This document shows, piece by piece, positions 54,168 to 63,236 of a stretch of DNA of 64,000 nucleotides. Source of the stretch: Sphingomonas sp. (lineage in GTDB: Bacteria > Pseudomonadota > Alphaproteobacteria > Sphingomonadales > Sphingomonadaceae). The stretch is taken from NCBI GenBank assembly GCA_017849555.1, contig JAFIGU010000088.1:39600-103599 (forward strand), in the 5' to 3' direction. The notes under the pieces are model-generated. The model did no database searches. It was not told the DNA's origin and was given only the letters and a program-made list of their open reading frames with translations. Position numbers and translations under genes: made by a program. Each line of letters starts with the position of its first letter. Within the stretch, counting starts at the first letter, position 1.

Positions 54168-54331
54168 CGCGCCCTCCGTCCGCGACAGCATAACGCCGCT
54201 CGGCGGGTTGGTGTCCACATCTTATCTCTGCATCCGTCGGAGAATGCACTCGTCTCCGTCTCGAGGCGACTTTGTGAACGGAGCCCTGGCACACTGCCGT
54301 CGGACCGGATCAAGATGCGAGTCGCTGATAG

Positions 54332-54589
54332 CTGCCAGCAACCGAAATGGCGCAGCTGCTAGCTCGCGTGGAACGCGACAGCCTCGTCCAGCGCAAGCCG
54401 GATCCGGCCGATCGGCGGAGCAGTCTGGTATCACTGGCAGAAACGGCACAGGCCAAGTTGCCGAAAGGGCGGGCAATTCTTCAACAGGCTAACAGCGAGA
54501 TGATGTCGGGCTTCACCAAGGCGGAAGTCGCCATGCTGATCAATCTCTTGCAGCGGGTGACGGCGAATGTCGAAGCCATGGAGCGATAG
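54332..54589 (+). pseudogene. MarR-family regulator, C-terminal remnant
   Basis: LPATEMAQLLARVERDSLVQ then RKPDPADRRSSLVSLAETAQ is the recognition helix and wing of a MarR protein, followed by a normal C-terminal dimerisation helix to MER. The N-terminal half is missing: an in-frame stop lies at 54329-54331 and upstream bases give no MarR-like sequence in any frame. An internal ATG at 54347 could still start an 80-aa product, but this would lack half the DNA-binding unit. It faces the oxidoreductase operon, which it may once have controlled. Confidence 0.75.
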
Positions 54590-54737
54590 GCGCCGATTCT
54601 GGTTTTCAACAGCTGTTGCGAAAGTCGGGGGTAGTGAATTCAGGGCCCAAGTCGCCTAGAACCGCCGCACGCTAACCACAACAACTGAGGCTTCGCGACC
54701 CGCGAGACCAGTATTTTTCGAGGCCGCCTAGCTGACC

Positions 54738-55045
54738 TCAGCTCTGGCTATGACCACGCGCCATGTCGATCAGAGCCCTGAATGCGGCCGAGGAATTCCG
54801 TCTGTTCGGATAATAGAGACATAGAGGTGCCAGTGGCGGCGTCCATTCTTCCAGAACCCGAACGAGACGGCCTGCCTCGATGGCTTCGCGCACATCGGAC
54901 TCCATGAAGGAGCCGATGCCGATGTGATCGAGCACCGCGATGCGGGAGAGGCTGGCTTCGTCCAGCGTGATCGGGCCTTGAACGTCGATTTGGACGGGCT
55001 GACCATCCTTCTCGAATTGCCAGGGCCTCGGATCGTGCTGCAGCC
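54738..55045 (-). pseudogene. LysR-family regulator, C-terminal remnant
   Basis: [40 protein letters not shown] and [20 protein letters not shown] then [15 protein letters not shown] are the end of the effector domain of a LysR regulator. The frame has no plausible start, the HTH and most of the sensor domain are gone, and upstream of 55045 the homology ends. The rest up to the stop of the next minus-strand gene at 55296 holds nothing I can support. Confidence 0.78.
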
Positions 55046-55295
55046 ATCCACGGCTCCGAGTTCGTTATTGACGGTGGCACTGTTCCGACCGTCTGAAGCC
55101 CTGCCCCGACGTTCGCCCTTCGTGGCGAACGTGCGGAAGTAGCTCCAGGATTAGGCGTCGCAAATAGCAGCTTAGCCACCATTGAAGGCGAGCAATGTCC
55201 GCCGTCTGGACCCTAGCCTAGAGCGAGGTGAGCGAGGGCGGTTTCGGGATCGCGTCGAACAGGGTTGAACGACCGAGGTTGAGCGCGTCGCGGTC

Positions 55296-56501
55296 TCAAG
55301 TAACCTGATCCGGAAGTCGCCCGGTGTAGATTGACGCCGGCCGGATCGCCTCACCGGTGCGATATTGTTCGATCGAATGAGCAATCCAGCCGACGCACCG
55401 CCCCAGCACAAACATCGAATCCCGCTTATCTTCCATGAACTGACGTCCGGCAAACTCCGACACCAGCGCATAATCCGGATAAAGGCCCCGCGCATCCTCG
55501 ACGATGGCGATAGCGCGCTTGAGACGTTTCAGGCCGATCGCGTCCCCCATCACGACATCGAGCTGATCGAGCAACGCCCGGGCACGCGGGTCACGGTGGC
55601 GGTAGGCGTCGTAGCCGAAGCCGGGTACCTGATCATCCCCCTTTAGCCGGGCGAGCATCACTTCGTCAGGATCGCCTTCACAGATATCGGTCAGCAACCG
55701 CGTGATGACATCGAACCGGCCAAGTTGCGTGCGCCGCCCCCCGACCAGCAACAGGCCGGCGGCAACCGACCTGTAGGGTGACACGCCAATGCCTGCAACG
55801 CTGCGGACGGCGTAGGTGCTGGGCTCGAAACCGTGATCCGCTGACAGAACGAGCATCCGCCGCACGAAATCCTGCCAGGCGGACGACAGGCCGAGGTGAG
55901 CGCCGACCTGCTCATGGATCGGTGCGGCAGATGGCGCGGGGACGCCGAGCTTGAGCGCGGTGAGGCTCCGCAACACATCGGCGCCGCTCGAGGCCATGCC
56001 GGCGGGCGAGAAATCGAACGACCGAGGGTTCGCGTCCTCGATCAACGGCAATGCAGCGGCAGCGCGCGCGGTGCCGCTTGACGTGCGCAACGTCGCCGCG
56101 ACCTGCCGCATCGTCTCTGGAAATATGGGCAGACGATCGGTGAAAACCGCCGCCTCCGGCTGGTCCCACAATAGAGCCGCGACCTGTTCGAGGCTGTGGT
56201 GCTCGGCCAGTGCGACTGCGTCCATGCCGCGATAATAAAGCGCATCCGGCCCAATCAGCGAAATCGCCGATTCCGGCGGCGGCGCATTCTCGCGGCGCAC
56301 GGGCGGTCTTCCTCGCGCCGTCTTCGCACGCTCGATGTCGGTGCGCCAATATAGCCGCTCCCGGCTGCCGGGAACCGCAACCGACCGAATACCGCGCCGG
56401 CTGACATAGGCATAGAGGGTCGTACGCGAGACGCCTAGGGCGTCTGCCGCTTCCTGCGCCGAAAGGTACATCTGGCCGTCCTCATCATGTACGGAAATCA
56501 T
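55296..56501 (-). CDS. HTH-citrate synthase fold protein, probable ligand-sensing regulator (pseudo-enzyme)
   Basis: A 401-aa protein. Residues 11-62 are an excisionase/MerR-like helix-turn-helix (MYLSAQEAADALGVSRTTLY and ERLYWRTDIERAK). Residues about 75-400 have the citrate synthase fold: GPDALYYRGMDAVALAEH, SADHGFEPSTYAVRSVAGIG, VPGFGYDAYRHRDPRARALL and GRCVGWIAHSIEQY. His223 of ADHG, a substrate-binding position, is kept. The three catalytic positions of citrate synthase appear changed: the LHGG segment reads GRRTQ (about 255-259), GFGH reads GFGY (Tyr297), and the Asp of PNVD reads Ala (PDYA, about 345). So synthesis of citrate is unlikely. It is divergent from a transport-catabolism operon and palindromes lie between them. 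ATG 56501 has AAGGA ten bases upstream; 56522 is an alternative. Confidence 0.85.
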   Translation of the reverse strand: MISVHDEDGQMYLSAQEAADALGVSRTTLYAYVSRRGIRSVAVPGSRERLYWRTDIERAKTARGRPPVRRENAPPPESAISLIGPDALYYRGMDAVALAEHHSLEQVAALLWDQPEAAVFTDRLPIFPETMRQVAATLRTSSGTARAAAALPLIEDANPRSFDFSPAGMASSGADVLRSLTALKLGVPAPSAAPIHEQVGAHLGLSSAWQDFVRRMLVLSADHGFEPSTYAVRSVAGIGVSPYRSVAAGLLLVGGRRTQLGRFDVITRLLTDICEGDPDEVMLARLKGDDQVPGFGYDAYRHRDPRARALLDQLDVVMGDAIGLKRLKRAIAIVEDARGLYPDYALVSEFAGRQFMEDKRDSMFVLGRCVGWIAHSIEQYRTGEAIRPASIYTGRLPDQVT

Positions 56502-56524
56502 CAAGATTGATTCCTTACCCATCC

Positions 56525-56571
56525 TATCGACAATATCGACGATAGCAGACGAATTGACGGAAATCGTCAAC
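56525..56571. promoter_or_regulatory. Two inverted repeats in the divergent promoter of the pseudo-citrate synthase locus
   Basis: CTATCG-N10-CGATAG (56525-56546) and TTGACG-N5-CGTCAA (56555-56571), both with perfect 6-bp arms, in the gap between the HTH-citrate synthase gene and the TonB receptor gene. A partial second copy of the core ACGGAAATC-TCAA lies at 56489-56504, over the regulator's own start codon. Confidence 0.6.
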
Positions 56572-56589
56572 ATGTGAGGGGAGGAGTAA

Positions 56590-59535
56590 ATGCTGGTCAG
56601 CCGGAGTGCGTTGGCGATCGCCATTGTTTCGGGGACGTGGAGCGGCGTTGCGCGCGCTCAGGACACCGCACCGGCTCCTGCGGCAACCGCGCGAGCCGAT
56701 ACGCAGCCCGATATCGTCGTCACCGGCTCCCGCATTGCTCGGCGCGATACGACATCGCAGACTCCGATCGTCACCATCGGGCAGGAGGCGATCGCCTCTC
56801 GCGGGTCACCAACACTGGAGACGACGCTCAACCAGCTTCCGCAGTTCGCGCCGTCCGCGGGATCGGCATCGAGCTTCAACGCGCGCGGCGGGCAGGCTAA
56901 TCTCAACCTGCGTGCACTGGGAAGCCAGCGGACGCTCGTGCTAGTCGATGGCCGCAGGCTCCAGCCGGCCAATCCGGACGGCTCGGCCGACCTCAACGTC
57001 CTACCCTCCGCGCTGATCGAGAGCGTGGAGACGATCACCGGCGGCGCTTCCGCAGTCTATGGTTCGGACGCGATCTCCGGCGTCGTCAATATCAAGCTCC
57101 GTCGACGTTTCGAGGGTGTCGAACTGGGCGGCCAGACGTCGATCACCGACAAGGGCGATGCGGCGACGCGTGAGCTTTCGATCACGGCGGGTACGAGTTT
57201 CGCCGGTGGGCGCGGCAACGTCACGCTGGCGGCCGTCTATTCGGCGCGCGACAGCCTGGGCTTCCGCGCACGTCCCTATCTCGACGATCAGGCGCTTTCG
57301 ACCAACACGCCCAACGGCATCCTGCTGGTCAACGCCGCGAACCTGCCGAGCCAGGCAGCAGTCAACGCAATCTTCGCACGCTACGGCGCAGCGACGGGCA
57401 GCGTCTCCCGATCGACTGCCCTTAGCTTCAACGCGGACGGCACGATCTTCCGCGCGCAGAACAGCCTGCTTGGCTATAATGGCCCGACGACGGGTATCTA
57501 CACCACCTACAACAACAGCCTTTATGCCGACACGGGTTATTTCAATTACGCGCAGGTGCCCCTTGAACGCTACACCGGCTACGGCCGCGCGGAATATGAG
57601 TTGGGCTCGTCGACCAAGATGTTCGTGCAGGGGCTCTACACCCGCTACGACGCCACGACTGCCGGGCCACCGCCCAATTCAAGCTCCACTTCCTCCATCC
57701 TGACGGTTCCCGTCACCAACCCCTTCATTCCGGCGGATCTTCAGGCATTGCTCGCCTCCCGCGCAAATCCGACGGCACCCTTCACGATCCAGAAGAGGTT
57801 CGACGTGCTGGGCGCGCGAACCGAGCATGACCGCTACGACGTCTATCAGATCACCGCCGGTGCCGATGGGAAGCTCGGTCTCGGCGATGTCGCGTGGAGC
57901 GCCTATGCGACGCTCGGCCGCACGCTCTACACCGCGCACGAGATCAATTATCCCAGCATAAGCGCAGTACAGAATCTGCTGAACGCGGCGGACGGCGGCA
58001 ATGAATTGTGCTCGGGGGGCTTCAACCCGTTTGGCCCACAGCCGATCTCTGACGCGTGCCGCGCCTATATCGCGCGCAACGCCGAGAGCACGACCAGCCT
58101 GCGCCAGTTCGTCGTGGAGGGTACGTTGACCGGTAGCCTGTTCGCCCTGCCCGCGGGGAAGGTACGCTTCGCCGCCGGCGCAGATTATCGGCGCACCTCC
58201 TATGCCTTCACGCCGGACGCCGTGATCGCCTCGGGCGACCTCGCCAATTTCCTGCCGACCTCGTCATCGGGCGGGCATGACGCCGTGAAGGAGATCTATG
58301 GCGAGTTGCTGATTCCGGTGCTGGCCGATGTACCGATGTTCCGATCGCTCAACGTAGACCTCGGATATCGTTATTCCGACTATCGGATTTCGGGCGGCGC
58401 GAGCACCTACAAGGCCGATCTGGACTGGAAACCGATCGACGCGGTAATGGTCCGCGGCGGCTATGCTCGCGCGATCCGCGCACCGAGCGTCGGCGACATG
58501 TTCAGCGCGACGACGCTGGACTCAGCGTCGCTCGGTACGCTCGGGCCGATCCCCGGCGGCGACCCGTGCGATATCCGCAGCGGCTATCGCGCGGGGGGCT
58601 ATGCCGGCGCAACGCAGGTGCGCAGCCTGTGCCTCGCGCAGGGCGTGCCCGCCAATCTGATCGACAGCTATATCAACGGCGCGACCCGCGCGCGGACGAT
58701 CACAGCGGGCAATCTGGCGTTGAAACCGGAGACGGCGGACACCTTCTCGATCGGCATGGTGTTCGCGCCCGTCCATGCGAGCGGGCTGTTCCGACGATTC
58801 ACACTGTCGGTCGATTATTACAACATCAAGATCAAGGACGCGCTCGGCAACATCAGCGGCCCGCTCGCTGTCCAGAGGTGCTTCAACGCCGACGGCAGCA
58901 ATCCGACCTATGACCCGAACAACCAGTTCTGCCAGCTCATCAGCCGCGAATCCGCGACCGGGCAGATCGGCGGCATTTCGAACCCGCGCCTCAATCTCGG
59001 CGGCTACAGGACAGCGGGGATCGATATTGCCGCGAGCTGGCCGATCCCGCTGTCGGAATTGGGGCTGAAGAGCGGTACCGTCACGCTGGGCACGGACCTA
59101 AGCTATCTCGACAAATTCGAGATCCAGACGCTGCCGGGCGCAGCGTTCCTCGATTATGCGGGCACGATCCAGAACACGCAGATCGACCTGTTCTCTTCCG
59201 CCCGGCCACGCTGGAAAGCCACATCCTCGTTGCGTTATTCGGGCGAGGCTTTCGATCTCGGCTTACGCTGGCGCTACATCGGGCCGATGAACAATTCGGG
59301 CAATGTCGGCGTGGCCAAGCCGGCGCTGCCCCACACAGCCTCGGTTAGCTATTTCGACCTCGACTTCGGCGTAAAGGTAGCCGGCAATTTCGAGCTGCGC
59401 GGTGGCGTAACCAACCTGTTCGATCGCACGCCACCGATTTCGGTGCTGTCGCCGGTCGGCGCCTATACGATCGATCTCAACACCTATGACATCGTGGGAC
59501 GGCGGATGTTCATCGGGTTCAAGGCGAAGTTCTGA
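56590..59535 (+). CDS. TonB-dependent receptor of the pseudo-citrate synthase locus
   Basis: A 981-aa outer-membrane transporter. Signal peptide (MLVSRSALAIAIVSGTWSGV to ARAQ), TonB box-like PDIVVTGSRIARRDT near residue 40, and a plug with NQLPQFAPSAGSASSFNARG, QRTLVLVDGRRLQPANPDGS, LIESVETITGGASAVYGSDA and ISGVVNIKLRRRFEGVELGG. The barrel ends in GRRMFIGFKAKF. It is a paralogue of the receptor at 25720. GGGGAGGAG precedes the ATG. Its stop overlaps the start of the transporter gene by one base, so receptor and carrier are coupled. Confidence 0.93.
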   Translation: MLVSRSALAIAIVSGTWSGVARAQDTAPAPAATARADTQPDIVVTGSRIARRDTTSQTPIVTIGQEAIASRGSPTLETTLNQLPQFAPSAGSASSFNARGGQANLNLRALGSQRTLVLVDGRRLQPANPDGSADLNVLPSALIESVETITGGASAVYGSDAISGVVNIKLRRRFEGVELGGQTSITDKGDAATRELSITAGTSFAGGRGNVTLAAVYSARDSLGFRARPYLDDQALSTNTPNGILLVNAANLPSQAAVNAIFARYGAATGSVSRSTALSFNADGTIFRAQNSLLGYNGPTTGIYTTYNNSLYADTGYFNYAQVPLERYTGYGRAEYELGSSTKMFVQGLYTRYDATTAGPPPNSSSTSSILTVPVTNPFIPADLQALLASRANPTAPFTIQKRFDVLGARTEHDRYDVYQITAGADGKLGLGDVAWSAYATLGRTLYTAHEINYPSISAVQNLLNAADGGNELCSGGFNPFGPQPISDACRAYIARNAESTTSLRQFVVEGTLTGSLFALPAGKVRFAAGADYRRTSYAFTPDAVIASGDLANFLPTSSSGGHDAVKEIYGELLIPVLADVPMFRSLNVDLGYRYSDYRISGGASTYKADLDWKPIDAVMVRGGYARAIRAPSVGDMFSATTLDSASLGTLGPIPGGDPCDIRSGYRAGGYAGATQVRSLCLAQGVPANLIDSYINGATRARTITAGNLALKPETADTFSIGMVFAPVHASGLFRRFTLSVDYYNIKIKDALGNISGPLAVQRCFNADGSNPTYDPNNQFCQLISRESATGQIGGISNPRLNLGGYRTAGIDIAASWPIPLSELGLKSGTVTLGTDLSYLDKFEIQTLPGAAFLDYAGTIQNTQIDLFSSARPRWKATSSLRYSGEAFDLGLRWRYIGPMNNSGNVGVAKPALPHTASVSYFDLDFGVKVAGNFELRGGVTNLFDRTPPISVLSPVGAYTIDLNTYDIVGRRMFIGFKAKF

Positions 59536-61010
59536 TGGCCGACGCCGCCCCCTCCACCACCATGCCGCGCGTCGGCAACGGCACACTGACGCTCTATTCG
59601 CTGGGCGCGGTGTCGTCGGGGATCAAGCTCAAGATCCTCGAGACCTTCCTGCTGATCTTCTACAATCAGGCGATCGGGCTGCCGCCGGCTGCGGTGTCCT
59701 CGGTAATCCTGATCGCCACGGTGTTCGATACCGTCACCGATCCGGTAGTCGGCTGGTACTCGGATCGCCTGCGCACCCCGCTGGGGCGGCGCCATCCGCT
59801 GATGTATGGTGCGGCGCTGCCGCTGGCGATCGCGTTCTTCCTGCTGTGGAACCCGCCGACATCGTTCGGGCACACCGCCACTTACGTGTGGATGATCGCC
59901 AGCTATCTGGTCGTCCGTTTCGGCTATTCGCTCTATGAGAACAGTTCCAAGGCGCTCGCCCCCGAGCTTGTGACCGATTATGACCGTCGCACCACGCTGG
60001 TGTCGCTGCGCATCTTCTTCCGCACGCTGGCGGGACTTGGGGCCACCGTGCTCGCCTATCAATATTTCCTGAAGGTGGCGCCGGATGGTACCGGCGGCGT
60101 AACGGATCGAAACGGCTATTTCGCCTTCGCCCTGTTCTGCTCGGTGGTGATCCTGGTGGTGATCCTGATTTCCGCACGGGCAACGCAGTGGATCGTCCCC
60201 TGGTTGTCGAAGCCCGCCCGTGACGGTGGCGGGCCGTGGCGCGCCTTCGGCGAGATGTTCGGCATGTTACGTAACCGTTCCGCCCTCGCGATTCTTTCGG
60301 TCGGGATGCTGGTGTCGATATCGAGCGGCGTGCGCAATGGGCTGGAACTTTATTTCGGCCTCTATTTCTGGGGTCTGAGCCAACATCAGCTTTCTGGGAT
60401 CGCGACGATGACTGCGATCGCCACCTTTGCCGGCGCGGCGCTGGTGCCGGTGGTGGCGCGAAACATGGGCAAGCGCGAGGCGGCGCTCGCGGCTTTTACG
60501 CTCGCGGTGCTCTTCGCGGGCCTGCCGATCTTGCTGCGGCTGATCGGCCTGATGCCCGCCAACGGAACGATGGCGCTCTACGCCATTCTGATGGCCGATA
60601 TCTTCGTCTCGAGCGTGCTCTACGTGATGACCGCCGTGCTGCTGAACTCGATGTTGGCGGATGTAACCGATGAACTGGCGGTCGCCACCGGCCGTCGTTC
60701 CGAAGGCTTGCTGTTCGCCGCGGATGGCTTCTTCACCAAGGCAGTATCGGGTTTCGGTGTGATGATCTCGGGCGGCCTGCTGGCGTTCATCGCTTTCCCG
60801 GCGCACGCGCACGCAGCGACGGTCCCGGCTGCAACCCTTTGGTGGCTCGGCGCTCTCTATCTACCGATCGTGATATTGGTGAACGCCGCCGCCATCGCGA
60901 TGGTCTGGATGTTCCGCATCGATCGCCACCGGCACGAGGAAAACCTCCGCACCCTGGCCGAGGATGCTGCGAAACGGACCGCCGAGCCCGCTCCCTCCGC
61001 GCTTACCTGA
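59535..61010 (+). CDS. MFS transporter, GPH (glycoside-pentoside-hexuronide) family
   Basis: A 491-aa carrier with twelve helices. ATVFDTVTDPVVGWYSDRLR and TPLGRRHPLMYGAALPLAIA (about residues 56-95) are the GPH signature, in which the Asp residues bind the coupling cation. SYLVVRFGYSLYENSSKALA, PELVTDYDRRTTLVSLRIFF and ELYFGLYFWGLS follow. Many GPH members move sugars, but this branch is also found in clusters for terpenoid or aromatic compounds. The substrate is presumably that of the coupled TonB receptor. Confidence 0.9.
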   Translation: MADAAPSTTMPRVGNGTLTLYSLGAVSSGIKLKILETFLLIFYNQAIGLPPAAVSSVILIATVFDTVTDPVVGWYSDRLRTPLGRRHPLMYGAALPLAIAFFLLWNPPTSFGHTATYVWMIASYLVVRFGYSLYENSSKALAPELVTDYDRRTTLVSLRIFFRTLAGLGATVLAYQYFLKVAPDGTGGVTDRNGYFAFALFCSVVILVVILISARATQWIVPWLSKPARDGGGPWRAFGEMFGMLRNRSALAILSVGMLVSISSGVRNGLELYFGLYFWGLSQHQLSGIATMTAIATFAGAALVPVVARNMGKREAALAAFTLAVLFAGLPILLRLIGLMPANGTMALYAILMADIFVSSVLYVMTAVLLNSMLADVTDELAVATGRRSEGLLFAADGFFTKAVSGFGVMISGGLLAFIAFPAHAHAATVPAATLWWLGALYLPIVILVNAAAIAMVWMFRIDRHRHEENLRTLAEDAAKRTAEPAPSALT

Positions 61011-61023
61011 GGACTGACATGCC

Positions 61024-61845
61024 ATGCCCGCCTCTTCCGACCCCCGCCTTAGATTCCCGAAAGCGCAGATCGCCTACGCGGCAGACCCGCGCTTCTCTTA
61101 TTGCCTCCATCTACCGACAGCGCTGCTGGAAGATCCCAAGGGGTTCCGCCTGCTGATCGCCGTCCACGGCTCCGCGCGCGGCTGCATGGCCTATCGCGAC
61201 GCGCTCGCGCCATTCGCCGATCGCAACCGTTATGTCGTGCTTGCGCCCCTGTTCCCGGTCGGCGCGCTGGGGGACGGCAATCCTGACGGGTATAAATATA
61301 TCGCGGAGGGCAGCATCCGCTATGATCGCATCCTGCTCGGCATGATTGCGGAGGTGGAAGCGTTGCTCGGCATTGCCTTCCCTCGTTTCGACCTGTTCGG
61401 CTTCTCCGGCGGCGGGCATTTTGCGCACCGCTTCTACTATCTGCATCCCGATCGGCTCGCATCCGTATCGGTCGGTGCGCCGGGAGGAGTCACGCTGATC
61501 GACGACAGCCGGGACTTTTGGATCGGCACGCGCGATTTCGCGCAGCGCTTTGGCGCGCCGCTCGATCTGGAGGCGATGCGCAAGGTGCCCTCGCAACTAA
61601 TTATCGGCGAACTCGATACCGAGGAGTTCGTCTATCCGTCGGGCTTCGCCGCCCATTCGGCCGACATGGCATCGCTCGGGCGCAACCGGTTGGAGCGTAA
61701 CGCCACCCTGCTCCGCAACTGGCTTGAGCACAGCATGCCCGCGGCGCAGACAATCGTCCCCGGCATCGCCCACGCCGGCCTGAGCGCAACCCCTGCGGTC
61801 GAACGCTTCCTCGAAAATCTTGTGAACCTGCAGGCACCAGCATGA
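61024..61845 (+). CDS. Alpha/beta hydrolase
   Basis: A 273-aa hydrolase without a signal peptide. The nucleophile elbow is FDLFGFSGGGHFAHRF with Ser128 in GFSGG. The oxyanion region is LLIAVHGSARGCMAYRDALA (about 43-62). The acid is probably the Asp in IIGELDTEEFVYPSG and the His is in VPGIAHAGLSATPAVERFL. The fold resembles PHB-depolymerase or esterase-like proteins. It probably cleaves an ester or lactone in the imported compound. Its stop overlaps the next gene by four bases. Confidence 0.85.
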   Translation: MPASSDPRLRFPKAQIAYAADPRFSYCLHLPTALLEDPKGFRLLIAVHGSARGCMAYRDALAPFADRNRYVVLAPLFPVGALGDGNPDGYKYIAEGSIRYDRILLGMIAEVEALLGIAFPRFDLFGFSGGGHFAHRFYYLHPDRLASVSVGAPGGVTLIDDSRDFWIGTRDFAQRFGAPLDLEAMRKVPSQLIIGELDTEEFVYPSGFAAHSADMASLGRNRLERNATLLRNWLEHSMPAAQTIVPGIAHAGLSATPAVERFLENLVNLQAPA

Positions 61846-63236
61846 CCCGACTGACCAACACAGTGAACGTGATCGTGCCCGTGGGGGCGCTGGGCACCGG
61901 CGTACGCGCATCGAACCTGGAGGAGGGGCTGGCGCTTGGCGCAGACGCGATCGCATGTGACGCGGGTTCGACCGATAGCGGCCCCGCATATCTCGCCACC
62001 GCACAATCCAAATATTCGCGCGACGCGGTGAAGGCTGATCTGCGCCTGCTTATGCTCGCGCAGGCAAAAGCCCGGATACCGTTGCTGATCGGATCGTGCG
62101 GGACGAGCGGTGCCGACGCCGCGCTCGACTGGACCCGCGACATCGCGATCGAGATCGCCCGGGAGGAGGGTCTCTCGCCACGGATCGCCCTGCTCTATTC
62201 GGAGCAGCGGCCCGCCGACATGGCGGCTGCTGCCGCCGCCGGTGCGATCACGCCGCTCGCGCCAATGACGACGGTCGATCCGGCGATGTTCGCGGCGTGC
62301 GACCATATCGTCGCGCTGATGGGACCGGAGCCATATGTCGCCGCGATCGAGGCGGGTGCGGACATCGTGCTCGGCGGACGCACCACCGACACTGCTGTGC
62401 TCGCCGCGATCCCATTGATGAAGGGTGCGGATGTGGGCTCGGCCTGGCATGCAGCGAAGATCGCCGAGTGCGGCGGCTTGTGCACTCGCAACCCGCGCGA
62501 GGGCGGCGTGCTGATCCGCATCGGCACGGAAGCGTTCGAGATCGAGCCGCTCGACGCCGCCAACGTCTGCGATCCCTATTCGGCGTCGTCGCACATGCTC
62601 TACGAGAACAGCGACCCCTTCCATCTGGTCGAGCCCGGCGGAATCCTCGACGTGACGGAAGCACGCTATCGCGCCGTCGACGATCGCGTGGTGCAGGTGC
62701 GGGGCTCGCGCTTCGATCCGCGTCCTTATACGATGAAGCTGGAGGGCGCTGCGGGCGGCCCGTTCCAGACGATCATGCTGGTCGGTATCCAGGACCCGAA
62801 GGTCCTGGGCGAAATCGACCGCTTTCTCGCACAGATGCAGGAAATGATGACGGCCCGCATCTACGCCGTGCTCGGCAAGGCGATCGGCGATTTCAACATC
62901 TCGCTGCGCGCCTATGGCTGGAATGCGGTATCCGGCACGACGGTGGCCCCGCCCGCCACGCCACCGCGCGAGGTCGGGCTGCTGTTCGTCGCCACCGCGC
63001 GGACGCAGGACTTGGCCACGCTGATCGCCAAGACCTGCAATCCGCTGTTCTTCCACATGCCGCTCGATCGCGAGATGGAATTGCCGAGCTACGGCTTCCC
63101 CTTCTCCCCCGCCGAGATCGGGCGCGGGCGCGTGTTCGAGTTCAAGCTGAACCACGTCATCCGGGTCGATGATCCGATGGCGCTGGTACGCACCGTCATG
63201 ATCGAAAGCGCGGAGTTCGCCGATGCCCAGGGTTAA
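61842..63236 (+). CDS. AtuA-like (DUF1446) acyclic terpene utilisation family protein
   Basis: A 464-aa cytoplasmic protein. It opens with VPVGALGTGVRASNLEEGLA then IACDAGSTDSGPAYL, a block typical of the AtuA family. LLIGSCGTSGADAALDWTRD and AGADIVLGGRTTDTAVLAAI follow, and GPFQTIMLVGIQDPKVLGEI lies in the C-half. AtuA itself belongs to the citronellol/geraniol pathway of Pseudomonas, where its exact step is unclear. Proteins of this size that pair with DUF4387 are found in many gene clusters of unknown substrate. It overlaps both neighbours, so all three proteins are made together. Confidence 0.88.
   Translation: MTRLTNTVNVIVPVGALGTGVRASNLEEGLALGADAIACDAGSTDSGPAYLATAQSKYSRDAVKADLRLLMLAQAKARIPLLIGSCGTSGADAALDWTRDIAIEIAREEGLSPRIALLYSEQRPADMAAAAAAGAITPLAPMTTVDPAMFAACDHIVALMGPEPYVAAIEAGADIVLGGRTTDTAVLAAIPLMKGADVGSAWHAAKIAECGGLCTRNPREGGVLIRIGTEAFEIEPLDAANVCDPYSASSHMLYENSDPFHLVEPGGILDVTEARYRAVDDRVVQVRGSRFDPRPYTMKLEGAAGGPFQTIMLVGIQDPKVLGEIDRFLAQMQEMMTARIYAVLGKAIGDFNISLRAYGWNAVSGTTVAPPATPPREVGLLFVATARTQDLATLIAKTCNPLFFHMPLDREMELPSYGFPFSPAEIGRGRVFEFKLNHVIRVDDPMALVRTVMIESAEFADAQG

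Noticed and set aside
55296-56501. Working citrate or methylcitrate synthase
   Set aside because: The positions of the two catalytic His and the Asp appear substituted and an HTH is fused to the N-terminus.
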